DNA of 64,000 bases, from contig NZ_JTAM01000024.1 of NCBI RefSeq assembly GCF_000812565.1, forward strand, positions 1 through 64,000, read 5' to 3'. This document shows positions 31,088 to 39,393 of this stretch, piece by piece. Below the pieces are notes generated by a model. That model had not been told where the DNA came from. It saw only the letters and a program-made list of their open reading frames with translations, and ran no database searches. Each line of letters opens with the position of its first letter. Position 1 is the first letter of the stretch. The translations under genes and the position numbers were made by a program. This DNA comes from Flammeovirga sp. OC4 (GTDB taxonomy: Bacteria > Bacteroidota > Bacteroidia > Cytophagales > Flammeovirgaceae).

Positions 31088-31270
31088 GACCCATAATTGA
31101 AATTATGGGCTTTTGGGAAGACATCTTATTTTTCATCCTTAGTTCATCACTTCAATGTTCTATAGCATTGAAAATTAATCTACTAACAAAAAACGGAAGT
31201 AGATAAAATAGCAGGATTAATTATGAAATAAGGATAGCTTCCCAAAAGCCCACAACTTTAGTTGTGGGTC
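31088..31270. repeat. REPIN-like inverted pair of palindromic units
   Basis: Two 33-nt units in opposite orientation, at 31088-31120 and 31238-31270, separated by 117 nt. Each has a hairpin with an 8-bp stem, followed by the shared GGGCTTTTGGGAAG. Aligned in the same sense they differ at five positions. Four of these are two paired changes in the stem (T-A to C-G at two base pairs), and one is in the loop, so the structure is conserved. This resembles REP doublets mobilised by Y1-type RAYT transposases. The unit nearest the adhesin stop may also act as its terminator. The rest of 31058-31392 holds no gene. Confidence 0.7.
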
Positions 31271-31392
31271 CATAATACGAAGGAATTAACACCTCCATTA
31301 GATTTTTTTGAATTAATTTAATAAAACGGTTTGTCCATATTACTTGGAAAACTATCATATTTGCAAGACTGTAAAAACGATAATTCACTATT

Positions 31393-31995
31393 ATGAAAAT
31401 AAAATTTGTACTTTACTCATTACTAGCTGGAGCTCTTTGCTTTGGCGGATGTAACAATGACGATGACAATTCTACTGCCTCAGCAAAAGCAGATGTTAGC
31501 TTAAGATCTGGTGGAATTTCAGATTCAAATTTAAGAACTACAGCAACGGATATCCCCGGCGTTGACTCTGTAGTGGTATCAGTGGCTACACTTACAGTAC
31601 AAGTAGGTGATCAAACGGTAACTTTCAACAAAGAAGAAGGAAAAGGTTATGTAGATTTACTACACTTCGAAAGCAAAGATACACTTATCTGGTCTGACGA
31701 AACACTTCCTATCGGCGAAGTAGAAAGTGCTATTCTTGGTTTAGATAAGAACGAAGACAGTTATGTGATCGAAACTGATTCGGACATTCATGCTAATTTA
31801 AAAGTAGCACACAAAGAGTTATCTTTTGATGTAGAATATGACTCTGCTTTAGCTACTAACACTAAATATATCCTTAAGTTGGATATGGACGGCAGTTTAA
31901 GATTAGTGGCTAACGGAAACGGAGATTATGTACTTCAACAAGGTACAGCTGACGCTCCTAAAGAAGGTATATTATATATTGAAAAAGTGCAGTAA
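31393..31995 (+). CDS. DUF4382-like lipoprotein
   Basis: A 200-aa protein with a lipoprotein signal (LCFGGC, Cys20) followed by an Asp/Asn-rich linker. The body (about 55-180) resembles DUF4382 domains of Bacteroidota lipoproteins: VDSVVVSVATLTVQV, then VDLLHF, LIWSDETLPIGEVESAILGL, and KYILKLDMDGSLRLV. The role of this domain is not known; it is a beta-rich cell-surface or periplasmic fold. The gene is monocistronic, with a hairpin about 30 nt after its stop. No link to the adhesin upstream is shown apart from shared strand. Confidence 0.6.
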   Translation: MKIKFVLYSLLAGALCFGGCNNDDDNSTASAKADVSLRSGGISDSNLRTTATDIPGVDSVVVSVATLTVQVGDQTVTFNKEEGKGYVDLLHFESKDTLIWSDETLPIGEVESAILGLDKNEDSYVIETDSDIHANLKVAHKELSFDVEYDSALATNTKYILKLDMDGSLRLVANGNGDYVLQQGTADAPKEGILYIEKVQ

Positions 31996-32025
31996 GGCTA
32001 CTTTTTTTTAATAAAAATATTTTTG

Positions 32026-32063
32026 AAGTCCCTCTATCATTTCAATCAATGACTGAGGGACTT
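32026..32063 (+). terminator. Hairpin terminator after the DUF4382-like gene
   Basis: AAGTCCCTC (32026-32034) pairs with GAGGGACTT (32055-32063), loop 20 nt, followed by TTGTTATA on the + strand. It lies 30 nt after the stop at 31995. Confidence 0.65.
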
Positions 32064-32183
32064 TGTTATAATATCACTTTGTAAAATGATTGCATCACCT
32101 AAACATATTAGCTTGTGAAAGTGTAGAAAAGTCTATAGATTTGTCTGTTACAAACGTATCAAAATGACTAATTAAACTAAATA

Positions 32184-32933
32184 ATGGACTCTCGAATACC
32201 TATCAGTACCAAGATGGTGTTATCCCTCAATGGTATGTATGGTGTAATAGCAATTGTATCATTTCTGGCTGCTTTTTTTACCGCTTTCTTTACTTTACAA
32301 TCCTTTGATATTGAAACTTTAATTCACATCAAGGATCATAATTTAGAAAGAAGCAATGGTGAAATTATCAATGTGCTTTATACCAACACAAAAATAAATG
32401 GCGTACCTGTTTACCAATATGACTATGTTTTTCACTCTAAAATAGGAGATATTAATTGGACTTCTTTTCAGGGTGGTGATCATTATTCGGAAGGGGATCA
32501 AGTAGTTATAGAGTACCAAAAATCTAAACCTCATATTAATCGTATTCTTGGAATGAGCCATTCGGGCGGAGACCTTTTCTTAATCGTCTCATTATTTGTG
32601 ACAGCCTTATTCCTATTCTTGAATTTTTGGATTGGGAATAACAGAATTAATATTCTTAGTAATGGAGAAATCACAAGGGCTATCATCAAAAAAGATGATT
32701 ATTCCTTACCTCAACAACAACTACTATGGAAGAGCATGATCTTATCCTATATCACAAAAAATGGATATATTCTTGAAACCTCTAGGATCATCATGTATCA
32801 TTCTCCGCAAAACACTGAATACACTTTGATTTACCATAAAAGTAATCCTAAGAAAACAATCATAGTAGAGCACTTACCTTGGTTTATACAAAAAGATGTG
32901 AGAGGAATTTACAATAGGTTTACTACACTGTAA
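32184..32933 (+). CDS. DUF3592-like membrane protein
   Basis: A 249-aa protein with two membrane helices (about 13-40 and 128-152) and between them a small extracytoplasmic domain (NGEIINVLYTNTKINGVPVYQYDYVF, then YSEGDQVVIEYQKSKPHINRI) of the kind found in DUF3592 proteins: a beta fold that runs G-x-V, Y-x-Y, G-D-x-V-x-I-x-Y. The C-terminal part is soluble. Function unknown. Its last two codons and stop (ACA CTG TAA) lie inside the left end of a dispersed repeat, so the natural C-terminus may have been longer. Confidence 0.6.
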   Translation: MDSRIPISTKMVLSLNGMYGVIAIVSFLAAFFTAFFTLQSFDIETLIHIKDHNLERSNGEIINVLYTNTKINGVPVYQYDYVFHSKIGDINWTSFQGGDHYSEGDQVVIEYQKSKPHINRILGMSHSGGDLFLIVSLFVTALFLFLNFWIGNNRINILSNGEITRAIIKKDDYSLPQQQLLWKSMILSYITKNGYILETSRIIMYHSPQNTEYTLIYHKSNPKKTIIVEHLPWFIQKDVRGIYNRFTTL

Positions 32934-33357
32934 ACTAAATTTTCATCAATTAATATAACTCCTTTTATGAGGGATTAATGGTAGTGTATTGTGGTTCGTG
33001 AGGACGTTGTAATGCAACGTCCTTACAGAACTGCTTTTTAGAAGATAATTATAAGACCTTTGTCTTTTGTTTTGTAATTAGGCAATCATTTAGTAGTATC
33101 TCCCTTGGCATTGAAGGGAAAAGCGTGAAGAATTTCATGTATTAAGCCGTTAAAAATGATTTTCTTGTCTGAGCGCAGCGAGTTTAAAATCATTTAGGCG
33201 AGAGGAATGGAATTTAGCTTTTGACTTCTAAGCCTAGATTTTTTTGCTTCGTTTTTCATCAATGGAAAAATGATGAAGAAAGAAGCTTGAAAGTAGAGCC
33301 TATAAATGTTTGTAGAAAGCTTGATTAAAAGTTAACAAAAACTTAGTTTACAATGTA
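32925..33357 (+). repeat. Dispersed inverted-end element, copy A (full length)
   Basis: About 433 bp bounded by TGTAAACTAA (32929-32938) and its complement TTAGTTTACA (33343-33352). Inside are a perfect hairpin (AGGACGTTG, loop, CAACGTCCT, near 33000-33025) and segments shared with copies B, C and D, such as AAATCATTTAGGCGAGAG and TTTAGCTTTTGACTTCTAAG. It has no ORF of note. Full length, inverted ends and multiple copies suggest a MITE-like or structured extragenic element. Confidence 0.8.
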
Positions 33358-33379
33358 ATTACCATTGCTTATAAAAAAA

Positions 33380-33404
33380 ACGAAGCTGAAAAATTCAGCT
33401 CCGT
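33380..33404 (-). terminator. Rho-independent terminator of the agarase gene
   Basis: ACGAAGCTGAA (33380-33390) pairs with TTCAGCTCCGT (33394-33404) with one mismatch. The A run at 33373-33380 gives the U tract on the minus strand. It lies about 80 nt beyond the stop of the GH16 gene. Confidence 0.8.
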
Positions 33405-33483
33405 TTTTGAAGTTACTTTATATAATTTAAGTACGTATATACCTTGGCCAACTGAATCTGTCCCTATTTAGCCTTAGTATTAC

Positions 33484-36039
33484 TTAGTTCGTAAGTGCCA
33501 CCTTAATCTTATTCGTTTTATTTTTTCCCGTGAAGGTAATGAAGTAAATACCTTTTGGAAGTACACTTAAATCAAATTGATGTTTGTAGTTAAAATCTAT
33601 TTCTGATTGGTAAACATTTTCACCATTCAAGTTATAGATCGCAACCGTATACTTCCCTGCTGTCAACCCTTGTACAAATAATTTTCCTGTTGTGGGGTTA
33701 GGATATGATTTTATTGCCTGAAAATTGTCATCTACTGAAGAAATAATTTCACGATCTTTACTACTCGCAGCAAAATTCATCTTATCCAGATTCCATTGCC
33801 AATCATTATCTCCAGAAGCTACAACTCTAAACGTGTGATCTCCTGCTGTAAGGTTAAATGAAGAACTTGCTTTTAATGACTGATAATTAGTCCAACTCTC
33901 ATTCGAAGGAACTTCATCCGTTGTTACTACAGTTCCATCTACTAGCAATTGAATCTCTGTTCCTGTCAACATTGGTGTTGTAATAAGATACTCCACTGAA
34001 TATTCTCCCGAACGTTCTACATTGACATTATACTCCACCCAATCTCCTGCATTGACATAGTTAATACCTACACTTTCTATTTTCCCTACTCCAAAAGGAA
34101 CAAATGAATCATCATAAGTTCCTCCTGTAGACGTGAAGTCTTCTGCCTCAATTGTAAAGTCAAATGGAGTTGTTGTAGGGGGAGGTGTCACTGTATGGAC
34201 AGGAATAAATATGAGTTTATCTAAATTCCATTGCCAATCATTTCCTCCAGACGCCACAAGCCTTAAAGTATGAAAACCTGAAAATGTGATGGGTTCACTT
34301 CCCGAAAGTGCGGTATAATCATCCCAACTTCCATTATTTGGAACTGCCGTTGTGCAAACTGTCGTTCCATCCAACACCAAGCTGACCTCTGTATCTGAAG
34401 TCGATGGCGTAGAAATCATGTATTCTACGGTATAAGTTCCTGAAACATTGATGGTGTACTCTGCCCAGTCTCCAGAATTGACGTAATTAACGCCTCCTGT
34501 TCCTCTATTCATTCCAAATGGAACATGTCCATCGTTGAAAGTTCCTCCCGTCTCTTCGAATGACTCTGCTTCTATTTCAAAAGTTTCTCCTTGAATAGGT
34601 GGTGCAGATAAAGCATTTACAGTGATTGTTGATTTCGCTGTATGACCACCATCTGTTGTAGTTGCTGTGATGACAGCCGTTCCCTTACTTACTGCGGTTA
34701 CTCGTCCAGATTGGTCTACCGTAGCTATATTTTCATCACTTGAAGTAAATGTTATTGTCTTATCCGTTGCATTTTCAGGCATCACTTGTCCTTTAAGGCT
34801 ACCCTTTGCTCCTATTTCTAATGTCATTGTCGAAGGAGTGATAGAAACACTCTCAACAGCAACTGCATTTTCAGAAGGTATCGGCTTATAAACCCTTACC
34901 CAATCTACTTCCATTGTATTTTTTGCAGGATCTGCTAAATCTGCATCCGGCGGTGTTTCTCCTCTACTTACTAACCAGCTTTGAGATTCAACATTAATAA
35001 TAATGTCCATTTCTTTCGTAAAACCATTTCCATTTTGGTATTCACCTGGATCAATCACATTAATTCCATTCGAATTATCACTTGCCTCTTGTAGAGTATT
35101 CATCGAGAAAGTAGCACTTGTAGCGTATACAGTCACTTGTGAATAGCCATTCGAACCATTTTTTGGCATTCCACCTACATTATTTCCCCATGAATCCACA
35201 GTATTTGCAGGATGTTGAGCATCATAGTAAGTATATTCCCACATCCCATTCATCAACGTTGCAATCGCATTATGGTACATTACTCTTACCAATTCACCAT
35301 CTATATAGTATTCAAAATGATTTGGTGTTTTCCAATATACACCTAACCTCAAATACCTTCTATCACCGTCATTCCAAGCCCAATCACCCCAGCCATAAGA
35401 AGCACTTACTCTACTGTCAGGCCACCAGCTGTTCCAATCTCTTGGTTGATAGTCATGAAATGGATTTCTAATGAAAGAGTGATGAGAAATGTGCGTAAGA
35501 TGTTTGAACCCATTTACTCCTCCATAATTTTCAATAATATCAATTTCTTGTGTATCATCAGGGCTTAATAACCAAAAACAAGAAGCTAAACTAATGTTTG
35601 CCACACTGATCGCTGACTCAACATAAACTGGGTATTGTACTCTACCATTGGAAGTCACACAACCAGCATTGACGCCATTATCAGGTTTTTCCATTTTGGG
35701 AGCATTACCATTCCAAGGATTTGCTTGATTGTTTTGATCCCATCTCGAAGAGTTAATAAACAAGCTACCATCTCGTACAGATACATTCTGGTATTTCCAA
35801 TACGTTGTACCCGGACCATCCCATGCGTTATGATAGAAATTATACCACTTTCCATCGCCAAAGTTTGTTTTAGCATTGACAGGGTTAAAAGTATAGTTAA
35901 AATCATCCGATACATTATCCTGTAATTCCCAAATATTTCCTGCACCTGCATTGGCAGGTACTGCTATTCCGCTCCAGTCTTGTGCTGAAACATTAAGATA
36001 CATCATTATGGCCACTGCCACTAAGAGTACTTTTCTCAT
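33484..36039 (-). CDS. Secreted GH16 beta-agarase with BIG2, two CBM6 and T9SS tail
   Basis: An 851-aa enzyme expected to cut beta-1,4 links of agarose outside the cell. Signal peptide 1-20. The catalytic domain (about 20-390) opens DWSGIAVPANAGAGNIWELQ, the standard start of GH16 agarases, and includes WKTPNHFEYYIDG and VDWVRVYKP. The active site is EIDIIE with Glu165 (nucleophile), Asp167 and Glu170 (acid/base). Next come a BIG2 Ig-like domain (about 395-475), two CBM6 modules (about 485-610 and 625-755, each opening with IEAE and ending NDWQWNLDK), and a type A sorting domain (about 770-851, SYPNPTTGKLFV). Monocistronic with its own terminator. Specificity for agarose over porphyran is inference from overall resemblance. 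Confidence 0.92.
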   Translation of the reverse strand: MRKVLLVAVAIMMYLNVSAQDWSGIAVPANAGAGNIWELQDNVSDDFNYTFNPVNAKTNFGDGKWYNFYHNAWDGPGTTYWKYQNVSVRDGSLFINSSRWDQNNQANPWNGNAPKMEKPDNGVNAGCVTSNGRVQYPVYVESAISVANISLASCFWLLSPDDTQEIDIIENYGGVNGFKHLTHISHHSFIRNPFHDYQPRDWNSWWPDSRVSASYGWGDWAWNDGDRRYLRLGVYWKTPNHFEYYIDGELVRVMYHNAIATLMNGMWEYTYYDAQHPANTVDSWGNNVGGMPKNGSNGYSQVTVYATSATFSMNTLQEASDNSNGINVIDPGEYQNGNGFTKEMDIIINVESQSWLVSRGETPPDADLADPAKNTMEVDWVRVYKPIPSENAVAVESVSITPSTMTLEIGAKGSLKGQVMPENATDKTITFTSSDENIATVDQSGRVTAVSKGTAVITATTTDGGHTAKSTITVNALSAPPIQGETFEIEAESFEETGGTFNDGHVPFGMNRGTGGVNYVNSGDWAEYTINVSGTYTVEYMISTPSTSDTEVSLVLDGTTVCTTAVPNNGSWDDYTALSGSEPITFSGFHTLRLVASGGNDWQWNLDKLIFIPVHTVTPPPTTTPFDFTIEAEDFTSTGGTYDDSFVPFGVGKIESVGINYVNAGDWVEYNVNVERSGEYSVEYLITTPMLTGTEIQLLVDGTVVTTDEVPSNESWTNYQSLKASSSFNLTAGDHTFRVVASGDNDWQWNLDKMNFAASSKDREIISSVDDNFQAIKSYPNPTTGKLFVQGLTAGKYTVAIYNLNGENVYQSEIDFNYKHQFDLSVLPKGIYFITFTGKNKTNKIKVALTN

Positions 36040-36406
36040 ATCAATAAACTGAAAATAGATCGTAAATTATTTTAATAACAACAAGTAATAGGATAGAAAG
36101 TGGGTGTATTAGTTATCTCTTTATAGTAAGTGCAATAGGGATGAAATATTAAAAAACCTCTTTGAATTAAAAATCAATACCTTAAATAAAAGGATGTAAA
36201 GTAAGATGAATATTTATTTATAGTATTACAGAAAATGGGATAAATTCTAAATCAGTAATGAAACGGTTGAATTTGTTTATTCAATGTTATCATTATACCC
36301 GATTTTGAAACATTATTTCCTTACTATAAATAATCTAAGTTAGATTAGAGATTTAGTAATATTTCATTCATATTGCAGTTAGAAGTTGAACATAATTTCA
36401 TTTCAT
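36040..36406. other. Upstream region of the agarase gene
   Basis: AT-rich, no credible gene. The agarase promoter must lie in the first 150 nt, but no TAnnTTTG box is evident. A 16-codon + strand ORF at 36258 has no ribosome site and is not supported. A + strand terminator immediately follows, so part of this stretch may be transcribed rightward. Confidence 0.4.
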
Positions 36407-36457
36407 GAGTCTACCACAATTTAAGATTGCCGTCTAAGTTGGTAGACTCTTTTTTTA
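36407..36457 (+). terminator. Strong + strand terminator with no gene upstream
   Basis: GAGTCTACCA (36407-36416) pairs perfectly with TGGTAGACTC (36440-36449), followed by an eight-T tract (36450-36457). It is oriented to stop rightward transcription, yet the nearest + strand coding gene ends at 32933. It may end a small RNA starting in 36050-36400. Confidence 0.75.
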
Positions 36458-36483
36458 TTAATGCCAATCAGAATTGTAAATAA

Positions 36484-36540
36484 ACACTTGTGGTGTTTGG
36501 TTTCGCGTTCACTTGATTTTTAAGTGGGCACCACAAGTGT
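36484..36540. repeat. Nested hairpin with 12-bp outer arms
   Basis: ACACTTGTGGTG (36484-36495) is the exact complement of CACCACAAGTGT (36529-36540). A second stem, CACTT-gattttt-AAGTG, sits inside, so the folded form is a compound hairpin. There is no T tract. It could be a REP-type element, a processing site or a protein-binding cruciform. Confidence 0.55.
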
Positions 36541-36593
36541 AGTATCTACGTCAACAAATATGGAGACTTCGGTTTTTGGAATCAATTTTTCAG

Positions 36594-36698
36594 ACTAGAC
36601 AAAAACTGTATATCTCATCTTATCACTGAACAAGAGGTATTTCGCAAAACGGGAAAAATCACTAGACTTTCAAATAAAAAACTAGACAAAAACTGTAT
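36594..36698. repeat. Direct repeat ACTAGACAAAAACTGTAT (two copies)
   Basis: The 18-mer occurs at 36594-36611 and again at 36681-36698, 87 bp apart, in a gene-free stretch. Both copies are identical. They may be paired binding sites or the edges of a lost insertion. Confidence 0.6.
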
Positions 36699-36929
36699 TT
36701 TTAACTGAATTTACTCTTCTAATGATATTTTTATATCATTTTGATACTAAAACCCCTATTCAAAAACTGAACAAGTAAACGACCAAATATTTTAAATCAC
36801 TACCTCAAAAAAATCTATTTTCTTCCCCTTTTTTATTCCAATAGGTTTTTATTCTCCATTCAAATTATTTGAGGAGTACAAAATGAAATCATAATAGTCT
36901 ATACTGTTCTATAATCTGAGCATAAAAAA

Positions 36930-36958
36930 ACACCCTAAGGACAGTATCCTAAGGGTGT
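36930..36958 (-). terminator. Minus strand terminator in gene-free DNA
   Basis: ACACCCTAAGGA (36930-36941) pairs with TCCTAAGGGTGT (36947-36958) with a single mismatch. Seven A residues (36924-36930) provide the minus strand U tract. The nearest minus strand coding unit already has its own terminator at 37522-37579, so this one has no clear client. Between here and 37259 no gene is seen. Confidence 0.7.
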
Positions 36959-37259
36959 TCATGAACTTAACTCTCTCAATTTTTTTATCACTTTTTTACT
37001 AAGCGCATTCATCTAACTTCTGATTATATAAACTACCTTTTTATATTTTTTGTTTCACTTTAAACATAATAAAAATGTAATGATTGTTAAGTGCCAAACA
37101 TTAAATTCACTCCTACTTAATCTAAGTCTATCGCTTAAATTAAATTGGTTATGTTATTTTGGGAGTTTTTTTTCAGAAAATCTAATGGATAAAAGGTGAG
37201 ATAAAAAACCTGTTTAGCATCAAATAATAGATCGCACTTTTGAGGAGAAATTATGATGG

Positions 37260-37482
37260 GTAAAAAAAGAAAAAAAATCTAGGCTTAGAAGTCAAAAGCT
37301 AAATTTCATTCATCTCCCCTAAATGATTCTCTGATTACATGTCAAAAGACAAAGGTTTTATAATAATCTTCTAAAATGTAGGGGTGTTGCATTGCAACGT
37401 CCTCGCAAACCACAATACACTACTATTTATCCTCCATAAAAGGAATTACATAAATTAATGAAAACTTAGTTTACAGTGTACA
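37260..37482 (-). repeat. Dispersed element, copy B (inverted and truncated)
   Basis: Reverse-orientation copy of the element at 32925-33357. It ends in TTAGTTTACA (37466-37475) and shares the AGTGTATTGTGGTT segment, the GTTGCATTGCAAC hairpin, the GACCTTTGTCTTTTG-like segment and the CTAGGCTTAGAAGTC segment. The central part and the other inverted end are missing. Confidence 0.75.
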
Positions 37483-37521
37483 AAGCAATAAAGGAAAGGA
37501 AATAGAATGGGACAAAAAAAG

Positions 37522-37579
37522 AGCACTTTATCGATCACAATGCTGGAAGGTAAAGAATCGCAGCGATCAATAAAGTGCT
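37522..37579 (-). terminator. Long-stem terminator of the 38-40 kb gene group
   Basis: AGCACTTTATCGATC (37522-37536) pairs with GATCAATAAAGTGCT (37565-37579) with one mismatch around a 28-nt loop. Seven A residues at 37514-37520 give a minus strand U tract. It is placed downstream of the decayed DUF1254 gene and the barrel gene at 38197. Confidence 0.75.
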
Positions 37580-37738
37580 TAAATGCTTAGTGTACTTTAA
37601 ATAAATTTCAACAATGAGATGAATAAAAACAAAGTCTCTATCCTTCTATAACAGGAGTAAAGATAGATAACAATACATAGAATGAAACTACCCAAAAGGG
37701 TAGTTTTTAATAAAAGTTAATATATTTAATAAGGAACC

Positions 37739-38160
37739 TCATTTTTTTATCCAAATCCTGTCTTTTAATGTCAAAAAATATTCGTGATACGATAAAAGCA
37801 AAATAGACTTGTTTTTATATCTCTCTTGTATCTGTAATCCCATTTTATATTCCGTTACGCCAACACTTTTAAGTCCTTCTGGGAAAGTATAAATTGAAGC
37901 AGTGTGAACACCTTGGATAAATGTATAAACACCTCGTTTGTAATCTAATTAATCATATACTTTTTTTATTGTTTCATCTGATGGCATAGCATCGAAGAAT
38001 TCTAAGCCTCCAAGAAATTCAGTTTTCACTAAATTGGGTGTTAAGATATTCTCAGGAACACCGCCTCTTATTTAGGAACTTTATTTTGAACAACTAAAAC
38101 CGATGGAAGGCTGAATAAGAAACCCAATAAAAGGTAATTAATTGAATACTTGTTTTTCAT
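37739..38160 (-). pseudogene. Decayed DUF1254-family gene (N-terminal part)
   Basis: From an ATG at 38160 it reads MKNKYSINYLLLGFLFSLPSV then hits a TAA at 38068-38070. After a frame change it continues with NLVKTEFLGGLEFFDAMP and ETIKKVYD, an in-frame TAA (37949-37951), then LDYKRGVYTFIQGVHTAS and a stop at 37739. This is the N-terminal portion of a DUF1254 protein with one frameshift and at least two nonsense codons; the DUF1214 half is absent. An intact member of the same family lies at 39394-40821. It is clearly non-functional as read. Confidence 0.8.
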
Positions 38161-38196
38161 GTTATTAGAATGTTTAAAGTGTGATTCTATATTTGA

Positions 38197-39006
38197 TTAT
38201 TTTCTACTAAGAATACTTTTAGGTAGTAGGATTTGAGCTTGTACTCTTAATTGTAATTCAGAACCAAAGTCCGGTCTTATAGCATTGTAGTACAATTGTG
38301 TTTGAAGGTTAATAGGTAACTTGCCTCCTAAGAAAAAGAGTTTCCCTCCTCCGCCTCCTACAGGGACAATCCATTGCTGACCGCTTTCAGCAGTCCAATC
38401 AGCAGTGATAATTGGAGCAGAGTTAATATACCAACCTTCACCTAATTGCTTCACAATAAATAAGTTGAGCATCATATTATTGACTTCATCTCTTTCTTTA
38501 TTCCCAGCAACAGACCATACATTATTGGCTAACAAACCAAAAGTCCAATCACCAGGTTGAATAAGTGCTAACACTGAAGGGCCAGTACTCCATTTTTCTG
38601 AACCTCTTAGGCTACCACCTGTTGGAAGTTCTACGACTGGCCCAAATCCCCAAGTTACATTTTTTGATTTGGGAACATAAAAAGCGGTAAGTACAACATC
38701 ACTTAATCCTGATGTCATTTTACCCGTTTCATTTTCAAAATCAGGAATATTTACAATGGGCAGGATTGTTCTCGTGATTATTTTACCATTTGCAAAAGGA
38801 ATAACAGGCTGAATGTTCATTACATTTACATTTCTGTTATGTGGTCCTTGATTGATATTATAATTGTTTTGGAACGGAAAGCTCATCAAATCAGCAATGG
38901 GGTTGGCAGCCTGTTGTGATAATTCCTCAGCAGATTCCTCTTGTCCTAAAGCCAATGTTGAGATGAGAGACAGCAATAATAGATTGATAATTTTTTTCAT
39001 CTTCAT
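38197..39006 (-). CDS. Outer-membrane barrel protein (MetA-pathway/transporter-like)
   Basis: A 269-aa protein with a signal peptide (ending ALGQ) and a barrel-like body: NVMNIQPVIPF, TRTILPIVNIPDF, SGLSDVVLTAFYVP, WGFGPVVELPTG, GDWTFGLLANNVWSV, LQTQLYYNAIRP. This resembles the barrel proteins related to the phenol MetA degradation family that often accompany DUF1254 genes. Its ATG overlaps the stop of an upstream DUF1254 fragment (ATGA), which suggests that it was once translated together with a full DUF1254 gene. The gene itself is intact. Substrate unknown. Confidence 0.7.
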   Translation of the reverse strand: MKMKKIINLLLLSLISTLALGQEESAEELSQQAANPIADLMSFPFQNNYNINQGPHNRNVNVMNIQPVIPFANGKIITRTILPIVNIPDFENETGKMTSGLSDVVLTAFYVPKSKNVTWGFGPVVELPTGGSLRGSEKWSTGPSVLALIQPGDWTFGLLANNVWSVAGNKERDEVNNMMLNLFIVKQLGEGWYINSAPIITADWTAESGQQWIVPVGGGGGKLFFLGGKLPINLQTQLYYNAIRPDFGSELQLRVQAQILLPKSILSRK

Positions 39007-39236
39007 AGAAATATTTTAGTAATAAAAGAGAGATTATCCTTATTGAAAATTACAATTTTCGAAAAGCGATTAAACAACTTTTCTTCATCAGGAGGAACCT
39101 CAGTTAAAAGTGTATTTACATAGGTTACAAAGTCAGGAGAAAAGACTTTTTCTTTATCATATTGAGGATAATCTTTCACTTCTTTGAGAGTATCAACTAC
39201 TTTAATTTGATTTTGGATGTCAAATAAAAGTCTTAA
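39003..39236 (-). pseudogene. DUF1254-family gene fragment (middle part)
   Basis: An open stretch with no start codon reads IQNQIKVVDTLKEVKDYP, then FSPDFVTYVNTLLTEVPPDEEKLFNRFSKI, which corresponds to the segment after the DUF1254 core, where family members have a P-x-x-E-E and a following Gly-rich turn. It is bounded upstream by TAG at 39237-39239 and ends at TGA overlapping the start codon of the next gene. It is a remnant of a gene once upstream of the barrel gene, not a functional protein. Confidence 0.6.
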
Positions 39237-39288
39237 CTACGATGAAATAATTAAAAAATAGCTCACAAAGAAGACCTATCAAAAACAT

Positions 39289-39374
39289 GAAAAGTCCATC
39301 CTAATTTCCCCACTGAACTTGATGAATAGCATACAATTAAGGCATAATTTTCAGATTTTACAGACCAAACTAAG
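39289..39374. repeat. Intergenic sequence related to 45452-45550
   Basis: Shares GAAAAGTCC-TCCTAATTTCC at one end and AGACCAAACTAAG at the other with a stretch at 45452-45550, with a diverged middle (AGGCATAATTTT against AGGGCTTAATTTT). It lies just downstream of the DUF1254/DUF1214 gene. Origin unknown; perhaps a common 3' flank of two genes or a small repeat. Confidence 0.45.
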
Positions 39375-39393
39375 CCCTAATCACTGTAAGAAG

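Noticed and set aside
31320-31392. TATTTG as promoter of the DUF4382-like gene
   Set aside because: The required TA two bases before TTTG is missing, and the -33 element is not well spaced.
36258-36308. 16-codon ORF before the orphan terminator
   Set aside because: No ribosome site, no conservation evidence and a random-looking peptide.
39003-39236. Small functional gene coupled to the barrel gene
   Set aside because: It has no start codon and matches the interior of DUF1254 proteins, so it is a remnant.
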